Assembly (NCBI RefSeq): GCF_000712165.1
Contig: NZ_KL544010.1
Location: 124,001-188,000 of the forward strand
From: Ureaplasma canigenitalium ATCC 51252
Lineage (GTDB): Bacteria; Bacillota_I; Bacilli_A; Mycoplasmatales; Mycoplasmoidaceae
DNA: 64,000 nt
Reading direction: 5' to 3'
Shown: in pieces, positions 23,259 to 35,174 of the stretch
Layout: each line of letters begins with the position of its first letter
Numbering within the stretch: position 1 is the stretch's first letter
Program-made: the position numbers and the translations under genes
The notes under the pieces: generated by a model
What the model was told of the DNA's origin: nothing
Seen by the model: only the letters and a program-made list of their open reading frames with translations
Databases searched by the model: none

Positions 23259-25175
23259 TTAGTTACCTAAACCGTAATTTTTAATCAATTCAGCTAATTT
23301 TTTAGCATCAGGTAATTTAATTTCAAAATTATCATTAGGATTTGAAGAAACTACTGGTGGTTGTGTCTTAGGTACGGTTATTTTACCATCAGTACTTGCA
23401 CCACTAGGATTCTGCTTGTTGAATTCAATTGTAATATCTTGATCTTTTCCAGCATTGTGACGAGCAAGAGTGAATAAGTAAGTATAAATTCGATCCTGTT
23501 TCTTAATTGATAGTTTGAATAAACGAACAGCTGTATATTTCTTATCAATTTTCTCAAATGATATTTCAAGAATTTGACCAGAACTAGAACCACCTTTTCT
23601 TGAGACAATTTTTTCTTCGTAATTTTTGTCAGATAAGAAATCACTAGGTGGTGGGAATGGGAAAGGAAGTTGACCACCGTTTTCAGCGAAAGTGAAACTT
23701 TCATTGAAAGCAAGTCCTTCTATTGATTGATCAAATTCAATATACATTTTATTGTCTTTTTTAATTACATCTTTAATCTTAGGTGGTTGGAAGTCAAGTT
23801 GCGTATTTGATTCTAATTCACTGCCTAAACTTAGTGTTTCAGCAGTAGACTTGTTATCTTTATTTTTAATTTCAATCATCTTAACTTTATAGTTCTTTAA
23901 AGGAATTTCTTTTTTGTTAGCTTCATCGAATGCTGAACCAGGAAGTGGGAAATATCCACTTAAAGTTAAGGTCTTATCATCAACAGAATATAGTGCTCTA
24001 ATTTTAATAGGGAAAGGTGAAGAGACTTCTTTTTTTGTATGTTTTTCATCATCTAATTCAACTTCAAAAGTAAAGCTAGCTAATACATCTTGATTTTTGT
24101 CATTATTATCTATTCAGCTTGGCTTACTTTCTTTATTTTCTACCGTATATTCGAATTCTCTCGCAACACTTCCCGTAGTTAAGAATGCATCTTTAGGTTC
24201 TCTCGCATTTGGAATTTCAACACTAATAACCGTTGTTTTAACATTATGTTTCTTAAAGTCAGACTTTTTACCATCACCATACATAAAAGTGATTGTATAG
24301 TCCTTTGAAGGTTTTAAATTTTCGAAGACGAAGTCAAGATCTTTTGATGTACCAAGTTTAACTTCTTTTGTTTCTTCATGTGAATTAGTATCAGTAATCT
24401 TTTTATCTTTTTCAGTTAACTTAGCTTTGATTACCACATCGCTTTTTGCTTTAAGAGCATCGAAAGCTTCTTGGTCGAGTTTAAGAGTAACAGCAATTTT
24501 ATTTTGAGTAACTTCCTTGTTTTCAACAACTGATTTAGAAAGTTTATCAGCTATCTCATCTTCGTTTAATTTTGGTTTGTCAGATGGTGGAGGGACTGGT
24601 GTTGGAGCAGGAGGAGTTGGTTCAGGTTGCTTTGGTACTTCTGGTGCTTCAGGCTTTTTATTTCCATCGTTCTTTCCGTCTTCAGGTTGCTTTGGTACTT
24701 CTGGTGCCTCAGGCTTTTTATTTCCATCTTCAGGTTGCTTCGGAGTTGTGTCCTTCTTACTTTCTGTTTTAAAGTGTCTTGTAAGAATAACATTATTACC
24801 AGAAATGACTTCAAGGACATAATCAGTATCGGGAGTTAAGGAGTTATTGTTGTCTTGTCCAAAGTTAAGAGTAATTTGATCACTCTTTACTATAAACTTC
24901 TTTGTAAATGCTTTACTCTTGTAATTCTTGGGATAAACTCTTACTAAAATTTCTTTATTTAAGTTGTTTTTAACATCTAATTTGTTAAGAACAAAAGAAG
25001 CCTTATCACTATCGATTTTAGAAACAGTAATTGATAGCGATCTTGGATTAACAAGAGCACTATTGTTTCTAGTAAAATGTATTGGAAGACCAATGGTAAC
25101 TCCAACTGCTGCAATACCGAATAGCGAACCAAGAACGATCCCGGCGGTGCGTCTTCGTTTTTTTGGATTTTTCAA
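23259..25175 (-). CDS. Surface protein with proline-rich stalk, paralog of the next lipoprotein
   Basis: About 638 residues as read from TTG 25175. An N-terminal hydrophobic anchor (GIVLGSLFGIAAVGVTIGL) has no lipobox Cys. A repeated PEAPEVPKQPEDG stalk (about residues 135-190) is followed by two or three beta-rich domains that run to the C-terminus. The latter half is homologous to the lipoprotein encoded at 25674-27413 (SKPSW, LDFQPPK-x-KDVIKK, YIEFDQSIEGL, KNY-x-x-GN end). A better start codon, ATG 25194 with AAAGG upstream, is out of frame by one base; an A7 run (25158-25164) lies between it and the protein frame. The gene may therefore be phase-variable and off, or use TTG. A terminator follows at 23210-23245. 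Confidence 0.78.
24621..24740 (-). repeat. Tandem repeat encoding the proline-rich stalk
   Basis: A 48-nt unit at 24621-24668 recurs at 24681-24728 with a single base change (period 60 nt). It starts again at 24729-24740. It encodes DGNKKPEAPEVPKQPE. Such near-identical in-frame repeats allow length change by slippage or recombination. Confidence 0.85.
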
Positions 25176-25194
25176 CTTCGTTAATTTCGTTCAT

Positions 25195-25598
25195 TATTTA
25201 TACCTTTCAGCTTATTGAATTAATATATATGATTTCAATGTGGTTATTATTCATTTTATAATATAGTTTTTTCTTAAAAAATGATGATTTTATGAAGAAA
25301 TAAACGATATTTTCCTTGCTTTTAGTTTTGAAAAACTTATTTTCATTTTTTTCGCTTCCTTTTTTTGTCGATTCTGGAATTGCATTATTCGATGGTAAAC
25401 TAATTTCTTAATCAAGGTTATATTCTTGTGGAGAAAATTTAGGATACAATTTTCATCTATTCTTTTGTTCTTCTTCTTTGGTCTATCAAATGAAAATTTA
25501 TTTTTTTAATATGTGCTTGGTTTTCATGAAACCCTGGTTATTGTATGGTTTCAATGTGTACGGGTGGTAATAAACATTGTACTTTATTAAAATAAAAA
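25195..25598. other. Intergenic region upstream of the surface-protein gene
   Basis: About 400 nt, very A/T rich, with no open frame worth naming. It must hold the promoter for the minus-strand gene that begins at 25194 or 25175; several TATAAT-like strings occur on the minus strand near 25240-25270 and none can be preferred. Confidence 0.4.
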
Positions 25599-25620
25599 CC
25601 CAAATGCAGATGCACTTGAG
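25591..25620 (-). terminator. Intrinsic terminator of the lipoprotein gene
   Basis: On the minus strand a stem (25611-25620 with 25599-25608, including G-U pairs) is followed by GGGTTTTTATTTT. It lies about 55 nt past the stop codon of the 25674 gene. Confidence 0.72.
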
Positions 25621-25673
25621 TTTCAAATATTGAATGAGAAATGGAAAGATGATGAATTAAAGACTTTAGGTTA

Positions 25674-27413
25674 TTAATTACCAAAATTGTAATTTTTTAA
25701 AAATTCGGTTAGTTTTTTACTGTCTGGTACATTTATGATTACATTATCTTTATCATCCGATGCAATTACAGGTGGTTTCGATGGTGTGACAGTGGATGAA
25801 CTTGGCGAACTAGTCTTAGGATTAGTAGTGTTTGTTCCAGATGGACTTGATTCCTTGAAATTAATAGTAATATCATTGTCTTTTCCACTATTGTGTCTTA
25901 TTGGTAAAAATAAGTGGGTATAGATTCTGTCTTGTTTTTTAATTAGTAATTTAAATAATTTAACTGAAGTGTATTTTTTATCAATATTAGTAAATGAAAT
26001 TTCAAGAATTCGACCAGGACCTTTTTCGTCTTTTCTTGAAACAACTTTATGTTCAAAATTGTTTATAGGAAGGAAAACTTGTCCAGGAATTAATGGTATT
26101 TGAGCAGCGTTTTCCGCGAATAAGAAGTCTTCGCTAAAGCTTAATCCCTCAATTGACTGGTCAAATTCAATGTAAAGTTTTTTGTCTTTTTTGATAACAT
26201 CTTTAACTTTTGGAGGTTGGAAGTCAAGTTTAGGGTCGGAAATGATTTCATTAGTTAGGTTAAAAGTTTCTAAAGTAGTATTCTTATTATTTTGATCCCT
26301 GATTTCTATCTTTTTAACTTTGTATGATTTCAATGGAATTTCTTTATTATTTTTTGTGTCATAAGCACTACTTGGAATTTGGAAGAAACCGTTTAACGAA
26401 AGGGTTTTGTCATCAGCTAAATATAAAGATTGAACACTTATAGGAAATTGGCTTGATGTTTCTTGTTTAGTATTTTTACCATCATCTAACTCAACTTCAA
26501 AAACGAAGTTAGCTAAAACATTTTGTTTCTTTTCAGCTTCGGTTATTCAACTCGGTTTACTATCTTTATCTAGTGATAATTCAAATTCTCTTATAGTATT
26601 TCCAGTTGTTAAGAAAGCATCCTTAGGTTCTCTTGCTTTTTCGATATCAACTACAGGTACAGCAGTCTTAATTTCATGTTTCTTGAAATTAGCATTTTTA
26701 CCATCACCAAATGTGAAGGTGATTATATAGTCCGTTGATGGATTTAAATTTGTGAAAGTAAATTCAAGAATTTTAGTGTCAGAAATTTGAACAGTTTTTT
26801 CTTCTTCGTGTTTGTTAGTTTCAGTAGGTTTTTTATTTTTTTCAGTTAACTTAGCCTTAATTAGAGCACCATTTTTAGCATTAAGAGCAGAATGTGTTTC
26901 TTCACTAAGCTTAAGAGTAACAACAACCTTATTTTGAGAGATTTCTTTATTTTCAATAGTTGATGAAGTTAATTTTTTAAGAAGTTCATCGTCTGAAAGT
27001 TGTGGTTTATCAGTTGGAGGAGGGACTGGTGTTGGAGTAGGGGGAGTTGGTTTATTAGGTGATGGTTTCTTTTCCGGTTCCTTAGGCATCTCTGGTTTCT
27101 TAGGATTCTCTGGTTTCTTGTCTTTTCCAGCTTCTGGTTTCTTTTCATCCTTACCTTTTTCTGGTGTCTTCTTTCCGTCTTCAGGTTTTGTCTCTGGAGT
27201 TTTTTTACCATCTTCAGGTTTATTTGGTTTTTCTGGGGTTTTCGGTCCCTTTGGTTCCTGAGGATTCTTTGGTTTTTCTGGGGTTTTAGGTTTTTTACTT
27301 TGATTCCCCTTTCCCGTTTCAGGTCGACAAGCGACCGCGACTGCAGCGATTGAAGCTGAGATAGCAAAAGTTCCTAGAAAACTAAATAATATATTTTGTT
27401 TTTTCTTTGTCAT
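25674..27413 (-). CDS. Surface lipoprotein with Lys/Pro-rich stalk
   Basis: 579 residues. The signal peptide MTKKKQNILFSFLGTFAISASIAAVAVAC ends in a mycoplasmal lipobox (AVAC), so Cys29 should be lipidated and the protein held on the outer face. Residues about 35-135 are a low-complexity stalk of PEKPK, PEDGKKTPE and KKPE units; this is followed by PTPTPVPPP and then beta-rich domains homologous to those of the 23259-25175 protein. UGA Trp occurs in the shared SKPSW motif. The pair are tandem duplicates with different anchors. Function is unknown; host contact or antigen variation is an inference from architecture. Confidence 0.85.
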
Positions 27414-27882
27414 TATAAAGATTGATCCTTATCGAAATATTGATATACTACATTAAATCCTTACCAAGTCGAAAAATGCTTGGAGCGGATTAATTATTCT
27501 TAGATTACGGTATGCGTTTGTAGTTGTATCTTTTTTCTATATGCTCTAGCACTAACTAATTGGAGATTGATGTACTATAAAGTGAATATGAAAAATCACA
27601 ACGATACGAACTCTTTTTTATATTGTCTATTTTGCTAATTTCTTTTTTTACACCTTTCCATATCTAATTTAAAGCTAACCATAGTAGGTTTTCTTTTTCA
27701 AAAGTTTATATTTTTTTCTTTTTTATTGATGAAGAATATATAAAAAGATGTCCATTTTTGCTTAAAAAAGGTAGCAATAATGTGCTATCTTGTTCGTTTT
27801 TTAGCGATTTTATCTTAATTCTTCTTTGCAGTTTTAGTTGATAAAAAAAACTATGCAAAGTTAGTTATTTCTCAACAATGCT
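27414..27882. other. Intergenic region between lipoprotein and C5-methyltransferase genes
   Basis: About 470 nt. It contains the terminator of the methyltransferase operon (27770-27789 core) and, closer to 27414, the promoter region of the lipoprotein gene. A second hairpin, CTTTGCA...TGCAAAG (27832-27860), lies directly after the methyltransferase stop. No gene seen. Confidence 0.5.
27763..27791 (-). terminator. Intrinsic terminator after the C5-methyltransferase operon
   Basis: On the minus strand GATAGCA pairs with TGCTACC (27783-27789 with 27770-27776, one G-U pair, 6-nt loop), followed by TTTTTT. Confidence 0.75.
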
Positions 27883-28869
27883 TTAAAGGGAAATATGAAG
27901 ATTAGTTTTTTCAGGAATTTCATCATCTTTTTCAAGTAAAGAAAGGAAAGACATAAAAATTTCTTTAAGAAGGAGATGAGGAATGGCACTAGCTGGACCT
28001 GCTTCGGAGAGTTGTTCATTAACCATTTTATTTTTTTGATTAATTGTCTTTCCTGAACGCATAACAAAGTCCATTGCACCCATCCCGGATTTAGCATTGC
28101 GCGCTTTAATCATCTTTTTTAAAGAAGCAAGACCAAGCATACGACTATCTAGGGAACACTCTAGTTTAGCCGATGGATCATCTTTTAGGACATAATACTT
28201 TTTGTCATTAATAACTTCTATCGTATAAGGTGGTGGGATTTTTCCCTTTTCTAAATTAAGAAAGATATTTGATAAGAAAATGGTTGGTTTTGTTGTTAAA
28301 AAACCATATTTACCTAACGATGCCTCATTTAAGTGAAAATGTTTTTTATAAAAGTCGCTCCTGTTGTATTTAATATACTTTCACATTAAGGAATGCTTTG
28401 GATTTTCAATGTATCAATATTTTGGTTGAAAATGATTAATTAATTTAATGGTATTATTAATACATTTTTCACCAAGCCGCTTAATGAAAAGTTGAACATC
28501 TGCCTTTAGGTTCTTTGTAAAACCACCTTTTAGTTGTTCAAATTCAACGATAGAGCGTTCTATGATTTTTGTTTTGGATGAGTCTTCGTACTTTCAGAAA
28601 CAAGTTCCACCACCCTTCATGTTTAACACACAAGAAAAAGATTGACAGAGGGGAGATGAGACTATGATGTCTGGTTTTGGATACTCTCTCATTACTTCAA
28701 TGATGTCATCACGAGCAAGATCAACTTTCAAATGTAGATGCCGTGTTGGTTCGGTTACATCAAAAGTGTAAATTTCAAAATAATCTTCAAGATGGTGTTC
28801 CTTAATTGTTCGGTATACACTGTTTTGCCCACCACCAAAGAGGTCTCACACGACATATTTTTTTGACAT
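27883..28869 (-). CDS. DNA C5-cytosine methyltransferase
   Basis: 328 residues read through UGA Trp codons. Motif I is VVWDLFGGGQNSVYR. The catalytic motif IV reads SPLCQSFS, with Leu in place of the usual second Pro before the Cys. Motif VI is YWYIENP. The C-terminal part is less conserved and holds the target-recognition region; it carries a GMGAMDFVMRSG stretch. AAGGAAAGGT precedes ATG 28869. The gene follows an HNH nuclease gene by 13 nt, so they form a probable type II restriction-modification operon transcribed nuclease first. Confidence 0.85.
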
Positions 28870-28882
28870 ACCTTTCCTTTCT

Positions 28883-29881
28883 TTAATTCATATATTCATT
28901 TAATAATTCGTCAATATATTTAATAACTAGAGAATTTTTTAAAAAATGTAAAAAACTAGTTCATCCCCCATTTTCAATAAGAGCATTTTTGATTAACTGA
29001 AAAGTTGTTAAAACTAGTTCTTTGTTTTGATTATGAATACTTTGATGACATATTTGACATAAGGGAATTAAATTATCAGTTGAGTGAATAATTGACCAAT
29101 CTAAATTTTCTACTTTTTGATTAATTCAAGCTTTCTTAAATACCGATCTTGGAATAAAATGGTGAATGTCAATTGGAACATTTAAATTAGTTCCTTCAAC
29201 CGCTTTTTTGGTCGCTTCTCAATCGATTTTCGTACGACAACTATTTTTATCATAACGATGAATGAGACATCCATAATTAGATTTTTTTAAAACAAAAGAT
29301 TTATTTTCGTTTGGTATTTTAGGATCATTTAATAAATGTTTAACTGATAAATAATTAAACCCCAAATCAATATTGTTAGACAAATTGTGATATTCAAGCA
29401 ATTTATCAAAAGTAAATTCTTGATCTTTAATAATCAAGAAAATAAATTTAGTAATATCTTTTCTAATTTTTTTATATTGGTATCCAGGATTGTTTTTAAA
29501 AACTAGTAAATCTTGAAAGGAAAAATTAATAAAACTATTCGAAACATTACAATGTTTAACATAATTTTCAAACCATTTCGAAGATAAAACATAATGGTAT
29601 ATTTCACCATCATTAAACTTGAAAGAAGCAATTAAAAAAACATTTTCCTTATTATGAGCCGAGCAAAGAAATAAATCGCTTCTTATTCTTATTCGGTCGG
29701 GATCATTATCGAGACACATAGATGTAACATTAGCATGTATCAGTTTTTTTGATCAATCAATAACATCCTTATTTTCGTTGATTATTTTTCAAAACCGACA
29801 CTTTTTAAATTCTTCTTTTGACAAATTCATTGACTTTAATTTTTGACTAATTAAAGAGTAATTTTTAGGCTCATTTTTCAT
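28883..29881 (-). CDS. HNH endonuclease, probable restriction enzyme
   Basis: 332 residues. The C-terminal third has DIHHFIPRSVF, then STDNLIPLCQICHQSIHNQ, the HNH nuclease core with a CxxC-type knuckle. The first two thirds are unrecognised and could hold target recognition. Start: ATG 29881 with TATAAT at 29891-29896 directly upstream, which would give an almost leaderless mRNA. UGA Trp is used at least four times, so the gene has been in this genome for long. It pairs with the C5-methyltransferase 13 nt downstream. Confidence 0.8.
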
Positions 29882-29890
29882 ATATGTTAT

Positions 29891-29896
29891 ATTATA
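29891..29896 (-). promoter_or_regulatory. -10 element of the HNH/C5-methyltransferase operon
   Basis: TATAAT on the minus strand, 9 nt before the ATG of the HNH gene. No good -35 is seen. Confidence 0.45.
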
Positions 29897-30046
29897 AAAA
29901 GAACCAATGAAATAATATTAAAAATACTTTCTTAGCAATATTAAAAAACCTACCATTGCTCCTAAGGATAAAGAAATTAACTAACTAATCGATAAATATA
30001 TTAGTAAAAGAAGTTGGATGATATAAACGAACAGAAAATTTTAATT

Positions 30047-33000
30047 CTAAGGATTAAGTATTTTTTTGATTTGTTGTTCCCGACCAAGGTAAAAATCAAG
30101 CGGATTAATAATAAATACCTGATATTTTAAATCACTCAAGTGGTTATACATATCATAAACTTCGTTCAAATAGTTTTTGTTCTTATATTGAAGATTGTAA
30201 TCAAAGAACACGATGAGAAGACGGAATGTTTTATCTTCCTTGTTATAAATCCCAAAATCAATTAGGTAGTTACCGATATAAAACTGGTGGACTATGATTT
30301 CATTTTCCTCTAGTTTTGATAGAAGAATTTGATAAAGAGAGAATGAAGGATAGGATAAGACTTTTTCGTTTTCATAATGAACTTGATGAGCTAAATAAGA
30401 ATCGGTTAGTGCCTCTGCTTTTTTTAAATCAAGGAAAGAAATAAAATCAAAAAACACCTTTAAATCCTTGTTTGTTGTATTGACCTTAAGGTCGGTTTGA
30501 CGAATTGATTTAACAACAATCATTTTGCTAACCGCACGAGTGATTGCGACATTTAACCGATTCATCCCGTTTTTCTGCATTAGTGGACCAAATTTATTAT
30601 TAAGAATTCCGTTACTATTATAAGCATAACTAACGGAAAGGATGACAAGGTCAGCTTCATTTCCTTGCACATTCTCAAGATTTGTTACTTGAATTAAATC
30701 AGCTTCCATCTTCTTCGTAATGATGTGGTCATAATTATATGAGGAGTAAAGAAGGGAAGAAATATAGTCGCTCTGTTTATTATTAAAAGTGATGATTAGA
30801 ATTTTCTCATATTGCTTAGCATTTTTTTCAAGTTGTTTAAGAACAACTTCAGCCTCGCGAGTATTAATTCCGTCAAACACCCCGTCTTCGACATCAATAA
30901 CCATTAAAGGAACATCGTTTTTGATGTTCTGTGAAGCAAAATGGAGATTATTGTTGTAGATATATTGGTTACTAAAAGTAATTAAATCACTACTTTTTGA
31001 TCGATAATGGTTTCTTAGAATATACGAAGACCAAAGTGATACCTTTGCACGGTCAAGTAGGGAAATAGCGGTGTCAAGATCATCAATGTCGTATTCTTCA
31101 ATCTCCTGAGTAGTTTTACTATTAAAAAACGAAGTTGGACGGAGCTGCATTTCATCTCCGGCAACAATTTTAATTTTCGTTCGATAAAGAATAGGATATG
31201 ATTTTTCAAGAAACATTTGTGATGCTTCATCATAAATTCCGTAGTCAAAAATATTCCGACAAAGGGGAAGAAGTTCACAAACATCGTTTGGTTTTGCGAT
31301 TCAGATTGGGAAAATGATGCGAAGCACTTTGTAATATTGCAAAATAAACTGTGCGATGTCAGGTTTATTATTTCGGTGTAAAACCTGAATCATACTTTTT
31401 ATTTCCTCTTGCAAGCTTGGTGAAAGAAAACATACTTTCTTCTTTAAAAGTTCAATGTACTTTTGAAAGAAAAGGGGAGCAATGTTTTTTGCTAAAGTAA
31501 TCTCAGCTTGTCGGTAGTTGTTTAAATCATTAAATAAGTTCATCGATGACATTTGACTGTAATCAATTAAAACTTCCTTCTCGAACTGATATATGTCGTT
31601 CAATGTCGTATAGTCTTCAATTGTTAGTTGATTTTCAATAAAAAGTTTAAGGATTTCATAAGAAATACTGTCGTCAAAACTCTTGTTATATAACGACTGT
31701 ACATAAGTATTGCTGTATATATGGTTAAAAACATGAAGGAGAAAAACATTTTTAGAGAGGATGTTATTATCAATATCGAGAAAAGCAACGATTCGTGAAA
31801 AACCGATTGCGATAAGATCTAGATTAGAGTAATAATCCTTTAATAAAGAGACAATGTCAAGGTATTTTTTGTTTGGTGACACCTTTTTTAATAATGGTTT
31901 TTTCGTAACAATTACCCTATTTACCAGGTACTGTTCAGCGATATAAGGTTGATCCTTCTGTGTTGAGTTTTCATATTGACGAAGAAATTGCTTATGAGTG
32001 TTTTCGTTGTTAAGAAGGAAAGAGTAAACCTCAGGTTCAGTAAGAAGATGACGATATTTTTCACAAAATGCTTTAGCAATCCTAAATGATTCAATTAGTT
32101 GATCATGTTTGACAGTGTTTTTTACAATATCAAATAAATTACTTTTAACTAAGAAATCATTTAAGATGGAAACCTTTAAATCAAAATTCTTTTTATCCTT
32201 TAGATATGTTGATGTAAGATTATACTTTAATTCGAGTTCAATCATACTTCTAAGATGTTTATGAATGGTTTCGTAGTTTGTTTCGTTAAAAGCGATACTG
32301 TGGTTCAAAAAAAAGTTAAAAGTTGTTTCGATTCGGTTTTTAAACGATACAAAATCAATTCCTAATTTACTTAGTTCATCCCGAATAGTTCGATAGATTT
32401 GGGTATGATTCTTTAAGATATTAGGGCGATTTTTGAATTGGTCTAAAAGACTAAAATAATCCAGAATATGATGATTATTGCTATCTTTTGATGATACTAA
32501 ATTATTGAAAATAGAGATATTAGTTTTTTGGACATCATGGAAATGGACGACATTTTTATAATCCTTATTTTTATTGAGGTATTTAATGATTTCAAACTCA
32601 TCGTAAACAGGTGGTTTACTTGACAATCAAAATCGATCTAGCAAATCAAGGACACTTTTTATTTTGTTATAAAATTCTTCTTTATCACTAATTTTATAAA
32701 GGTACAGTGCAAGACCGTTAACTTCACTAAGACGCTCTTCAAGGACATCGAGGGCAGCCTGTTTGTCAGATACCACAAGGATGTTGTTATTCTTTAGAAT
32801 GCAATTAAAAATAATGTTTGAAATAACTTGACTTTTTCCAGTTCCAGGTGGACCGTAGATTAAGGTATTACGAGCTAATGAAGAATATGTTGCATACTTT
32901 TGATATAAGTTCATCGGTCGATTAATCTGCATTAGCGGTGGTTCGTTATTAAAAGCAAAGAAATGATAGTTGCGGTCATTAACTGACTGATTAAAGGACG

Positions 33001-33940
33001 ATCCTTCATCAACAAAGGGATCGATACCTTCGTCGATAATTTGGATAAGATCATTTTTTATTGCTCCACCTTGTGGTTCGAAAAGGCCAATCATCGGAGC
33101 TTGATAGTGATTAACCTTGTTTAAATAAAGTTCATTTATTTCCTGAGTTTTTAAATTTTGAAAGCCAGATGTACTTAATTCGTTAATTCCATCTTTATTC
33201 ATTATTATTGAGACAAGAGATGTAGCATCTTCTAGTGTCTTAATTGATCTTAGGTCAATTGACTGTTTGTATCCATAATCTCTTTTTAGTAATTGGATTA
33301 ACTTTTCATTAACAACTCATTGACTATCTTTTCTTTTAATAATAATCTGGTTATTAATCGGTTTTATTTCAATTGAAATAAGGAGTAAAGGAGCATTAAA
33401 ACAAGAAGGTTTACTCGTTGTCCCAAGACAAAAATCATACACTAAATATAGACTTCATGTACCTGTTTGATTATAAATTTGCTTTGCTAGTTTGTTTAAG
33501 TTGAGAATGCGATTTTTTTCCCCATCAATGCTTTTAATGGTAGAAAAAATACAATCTTGGACATTGTCAACAAAGTTTTCTTCTAAGTTATTTAGTTTGC
33601 GTGTGCTAAGGTAATTATTCACATCAAGGTCAAAACTTTCAAATACATCAAGGAAACTTCGGTAGTCATAAGATTCCTGTAAAGCGATTTCAATTTCTTC
33701 TTTGTTTACTGAGTTTTTGACATTAATGATATTGCTCTCATTTTTAAGAAAAAGATTCATTTCAGTAAGATCAACAAGGTTCTTTAAGTTTAGAACATTC
33801 TTGTTAATGCGAGTCATAATACATAAATCACGACTATCAAAACTAAGTAAGTTCATAATCTTATCATTGATTGCTGACTTACTTTCGTTTGGTTCGATGG
33901 AATCACCAAATAATTTAACATCGATGTCGTTATGATTCAT
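30047..33940 (-). CDS. Large superfamily 1 helicase (DUF4011/UPF1-like) with C-terminal nuclease-like domain
   Basis: 1297 residues in one frame, with UGA Trp codons separating the standard-code pieces. Walker A is IYGPPGTGKSQVISN (about residue 355-370). Motif II is DYGIYDEASQMF and motif III AGDEMQLRPTSFF. The final motifs include NGMNRLNVAITRA. This is the UPF1-like SF1 helicase set split by a long helical insertion of about 450 residues between motifs I and II. The last 110 residues (NYLIDFGIY...FRLLIVFFDYN) resemble the Vsr/DUF559-like nuclease fold placed at the end of such helicases. AAGGAAG precedes ATG 33940. Role unknown; DNA repair or defence are both possible. Confidence 0.8.
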
Positions 33941-33986
33941 AATTTCTTCCTTAAAAATAAGACAATAATGCTTATTTAATTTTAGT

Positions 33987-34014
33987 AAAAAAAGACTAGT
34001 GAGAACTAGTCTTT
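33987..34014 (-). terminator. Intrinsic terminator between the 34031 gene and the helicase
   Basis: A perfect 10-bp stem (34005-34014 with 33991-34000), loop of four, followed on the minus strand by seven T. It ends the mraZ-rsmH transcript before the helicase gene. Confidence 0.88.
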
Positions 34015-34030
34015 ACATTCATTCCCTATA

Positions 34031-35155
34031 TTAATGATTGCCTTGATTATTAAGATCAAAGACATTAGGAATTAATTTAAGATTTTTATTTGCTTTATTG
34101 TTAAATAAATCTCTTTTGCATTCATCAAGAACATCGAGCAGGAAGCTATCGAAAATATTAATTGCTGGTTGAATATAAACATTAGCTAGATGTTCATAGT
34201 TCAAGAAGAAATTAGTTAAGTTCGTGCGCAACCCGTTCATATCGGTCTTGATTGAAAGATATTCATTATTTTTTAGCACAGACTGAATTGGTTCTTGGAG
34301 AAACAAATTCTTTAAAAATGAATTAATATAATCGTTAAGTATGCCACTGCTTACCGAAAGATATTGGAATAAATTGGTTTGGTTTGATGTGTAGTATTTA
34401 ATAATGTCGGTTTTCCCAGTTGACAAGGATAAATATTGAAAGGTGTTTTCAACGGGAATTTTGGTATTCGTCATTATGCTTTGAAGAAGCATCTGTACAT
34501 TATTTGGGAATCGGTCGTTAGTGAATTCTAATTTATCCGATAACACATTGTCAATGTAACTATATAGTAAACAAGAGTTAAAGTTGATCCTAAGGAGATA
34601 ACTTCTTGGCTTTGGTTCTTCAATGGATTCGTCAGGTATTGTAAATCAACTATCAAAAATAGTTATTTGACTAATTTTTAAATTGAATTCACTAATACAC
34701 TTCTTAATCGCCTGAAAAACATCAGCATTGATGTAATAAGCAATAATCTTAATGAGTTTATTGCTAATCTCCTGTGCATTGTAATCAACAAGAATACTTT
34801 TATCACTCTTAAATTCATCACTAATCAAAAGTTTATCGTTAAAGTATAAACTTTGGTTAAATGGGGTGTTAAACTCATCGGGATTAACATAGTAAGATAT
34901 GGTTTCAAAGCAATATAGTCCAAATGTTAACTCAATGTTATTAGTTTTTAGTGTCCCATACTGACTAATATATAGATTTAAAAGTTCTTTGATATTTTCA
35001 TTAATTAAAGCAATGTTAAGTTCATCAGTAAGTTCTTGTTTAATTAATTTTGCTCTTTCAAAAAGAATGACTTTATTTCCATCGTCATTAACTTTAATAC
35101 TAAATAAACAAACAGCACGATTTAAAATGAAAAGGATTAGTTTCGTGTTTTCCAT
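34031..35155 (-). CDS. Unrecognised protein in the FtsA-like position of the mraZ-rsmH cluster
   Basis: 374 residues in one code-4 frame. N-terminus MENTKLILFILNRAVCLFSI is followed by alternating strands and helices. No clear ATP-binding signature, Cys cluster or membrane helix. In several mycoplasmas the order is mraZ, rsmH, an FtsA-related gene, ftsZ, and this gene occupies the third place, 19 nt after rsmH. Here a terminator and a helicase follow instead of ftsZ. I call it FtsA-like by position only; structure comparison would decide. UGA Trp is used. Confidence 0.6.
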
Positions 35156-35174
35156 CTAACCTCTCCATTCCAAT

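Noticed and set aside
24621-24740. CRISPR array
   Set aside because: The repeats are in-frame coding repeats of a surface protein, with only two full copies and no cas genes; no CRISPR-like array is seen in the window.
24517-24839. Several plus-strand frames opposite the proline-rich stalk
   Set aside because: Low-complexity antisense of the PEAPEVPKQPE repeats; no start sites and no plausible proteins.
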